7,094 bases of DNA, from the NCBI GenBank assembly GCA_012031455.1, contig JAAUTM010000065.1, positions 1 to 7,094 on the forward strand, in the 5' to 3' direction. This stretch comes from Phycisphaerales bacterium. GTDB taxonomy: Bacteria; Planctomycetota; Phycisphaerae; Phycisphaerales; Phycisphaeraceae. Of the stretch, positions 5,962 through 7,094 are shown one piece after another. Below the pieces are notes generated by a model. It did not search any database and was not told where the DNA came from. It was given only the letters and a program-made list of their open reading frames with translations. Each line of letters starts with the position of its first letter. The stretch's first letter is position 1. Both the position numbers and the translations under genes were made by a program.

Positions 5962-7094
5962 TCAGCCCGCTTCTTCGAGGTTGAATTGTTTGATTTTTTT
6001 ATAGAGTGTGGTGCGATTGATGTTGAGTTGCTTGGCGGTTTCCTGCCGATTCCAGTTGTTGGCTCGCAAGGCTGAAAGCAGGATCCGCTTTTCCGGTTCG
6101 AGCAGCGCCTGTTCCAAGGGCATCGGTTGCCAGGGCTGATTGGCCTGTGCAACCAACCCCGCATCGCCCATGGCCCCCATCCCCGTACCCTGATATCCAT
6201 CCGTGAGCTTGCCCATGAAACTCGACGAGCCACTGCTGGTCGCCTGTCCCGCAGCCTGCACAGTATCGGGCAAATCCGACACTTCGATGATCGGCTTGCG
6301 CGAGAGCACCACCGCTCGTTCGATGGCGTTTTCCAGCTCACGCACATTGCCCGGCCAGGGGTAGTGTTGCATGGCTTCCAATGCCGCCTCACTGAGCTTG
6401 CGTTCCTTGTGCAACTCAGTGCAATACTGGGTCAGAAAATGCCTGGCAAGTAACCCGATATCGCCCAGCCTTTGGCGCAAGGGCGGAAGCTGAATATTCA
6501 CCACATTGATGCGGTAGTAAAGGTCTTCACGGAACAAACCCTTCTGCACCAATGCGGGCAGGGGCTGATTGGTAGCCAGAATAAAACGTACATCAACCTG
6601 CAAAGTGCGATGACCACCCACGGGCTCGAATTGCCGTTCCTGCAGCACCCGCAACAACTTCAATTGCAGGGCTGGGGTAGCGCTGTTGATTTCATCAATA
6701 AAAAGCGTACCTCCATCAGCTGCAAGGATTTTGCCAGGCTTCTCCGCATCCGCCCCGGTGAAAGCGCCTTTGACATGTCCAAACAGCTCGCTTTCCAGCA
6801 AAGTTTCAGGGATCGAACCACAGGCAAAGGTGACAAACGGACCGGACCTTCGGGGGCTGGTGGTGTGGATGGCGCGGGCGATCATCGTTTTGCCCGTCCC
6901 GCTTTCACCTTCGACCAGCACCGTGGTTTTGCTCTCGGCCACAGCCTCGATCAGGTCGTACACCTTCTGCATCCGGTAGTCGGCCCCGACGATGTTATCC
7001 ATCCCGAATCGCTCGGTAAGCTGGGCTTTGAGCGTCTGGTTCTCTGCGATGAGCATGTGCTGACGCAGGGCCTTATCCACTGCGATGCGAAGCT
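5962..7094 (-). CDS. Sigma54-dependent response regulator, NtrC family (5' end outside window)
   Basis: An activator that hydrolyses ATP to open sigma54-RNA polymerase promoters. Counting from the GTG at 7078-7080, it shows Walker A GESGTGKT (58-65) and the sigma54-contact loop GAFTGA (105-110). Walker B GGTLFIDE (123-130), sensor I ATN (169-171) and the arginine-finger block FREDLYYRI (183-191) follow. The end is a Fis-type helix-turn-helix (about 341-369, [19 protein letters not shown]). The GTG is not the true start: the frame runs on to the edge as [11 protein letters not shown], the typical exit of a receiver-domain linker, so a CheY-like receiver probably lies upstream. Between AAA+ and HTH is an unusual Gly/Ser/Met/Gln-rich linker (about 277-320). 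It is convergent with the 151-aa gene, 51 nt apart. Class is firm; target genes and partner kinase are not visible. Confidence 0.93.
   Translation of the reverse strand, partial: LRIAVDKALRQHMLIAENQTLKAQLTERFGMDNIVGADYRMQKVYDLIEAVAESKTTVLVEGESGTGKTMIARAIHTTSPRRSGPFVTFACGSIPETLLESELFGHVKGAFTGADAEKPGKILAADGGTLFIDEINSATPALQLKLLRVLQERQFEPVGGHRTLQVDVRFILATNQPLPALVQKGLFREDLYYRINVVNIQLPPLRQRLGDIGLLARHFLTQYCTELHKERKLSEAALEAMQHYPWPGNVRELENAIERAVVLSRKPIIEVSDLPDTVQAAGQATSSGSSSFMGKLTDGYQGTGMGAMGDAGLVAQANQPWQPMPLEQALLEPEKRILLSALRANNWNRQETAKQLNINRTTLYKKIKQFNLEEAG

Noticed and set aside
1..7094. Mobile element, phage, defence system or CRISPR array
   Set aside because: No transposase, integrase, nuclease or spaced direct repeats were found; all genes but one match housekeeping or regulatory families.

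Overview
The window carries seven genes of a Gram-negative type bacterium with moderate GC content. NuoA (complex I), a sigma54-dependent AAA+ regulator, a stand-alone LuxR-HTH/PAS-like protein and a GH57 branching enzyme together would fit Planctomycetota or a similar environmental lineage. That assignment is an impression from gene content, not something the sequence proves. There is no mobile element, CRISPR array, tRNA or rRNA, and I do not see a new multi-gene system here. The region reads as ordinary chromosome, with one striking anomaly (a broken gene) and several small DNA-level structures.

Layout, left to right: nuoA (+, 64-471) stands alone, with no nuoB after it. A 309-nt non-coding stretch leads to a LuxR-type HTH protein with a C-terminal PAS-like domain (+, 781-1455). 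Convergent to it lies a GH57/DUF1957 glucan branching enzyme gene (-, 1489-3194). It is recognisable along its whole length but is split over three frames by three single-base lesions, all at homopolymers. Divergent from it, across a short intergenic region with a perfect 9-bp inverted repeat, is threonine synthase (+, 3348-4751). Convergent to that is a small two-CBS-domain protein (-, 4891-5328). Divergent again is a 151-aa protein of unknown family with its own sigma70-like promoter (+, 5455-5910). Convergent to that is the C-terminal 376 residues of a sigma54 activator (NtrC type) whose N-terminus lies beyond the right edge (-, 5962-7094).

The genes alternate in orientation, so almost every one is probably its own transcription unit, and no shared pathway links them: respiration (nuoA), glycogen (GH57), amino-acid synthesis (thrC), adenylate sensing (CBS) and regulation (LuxR, sigma54 activator). 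The main point to follow up is whether the GH57 gene is a young pseudogene or was damaged by base-calling errors. Corrected by one deletion and two insertions it gives an uninterrupted 568-residue protein with all catalytic motifs.
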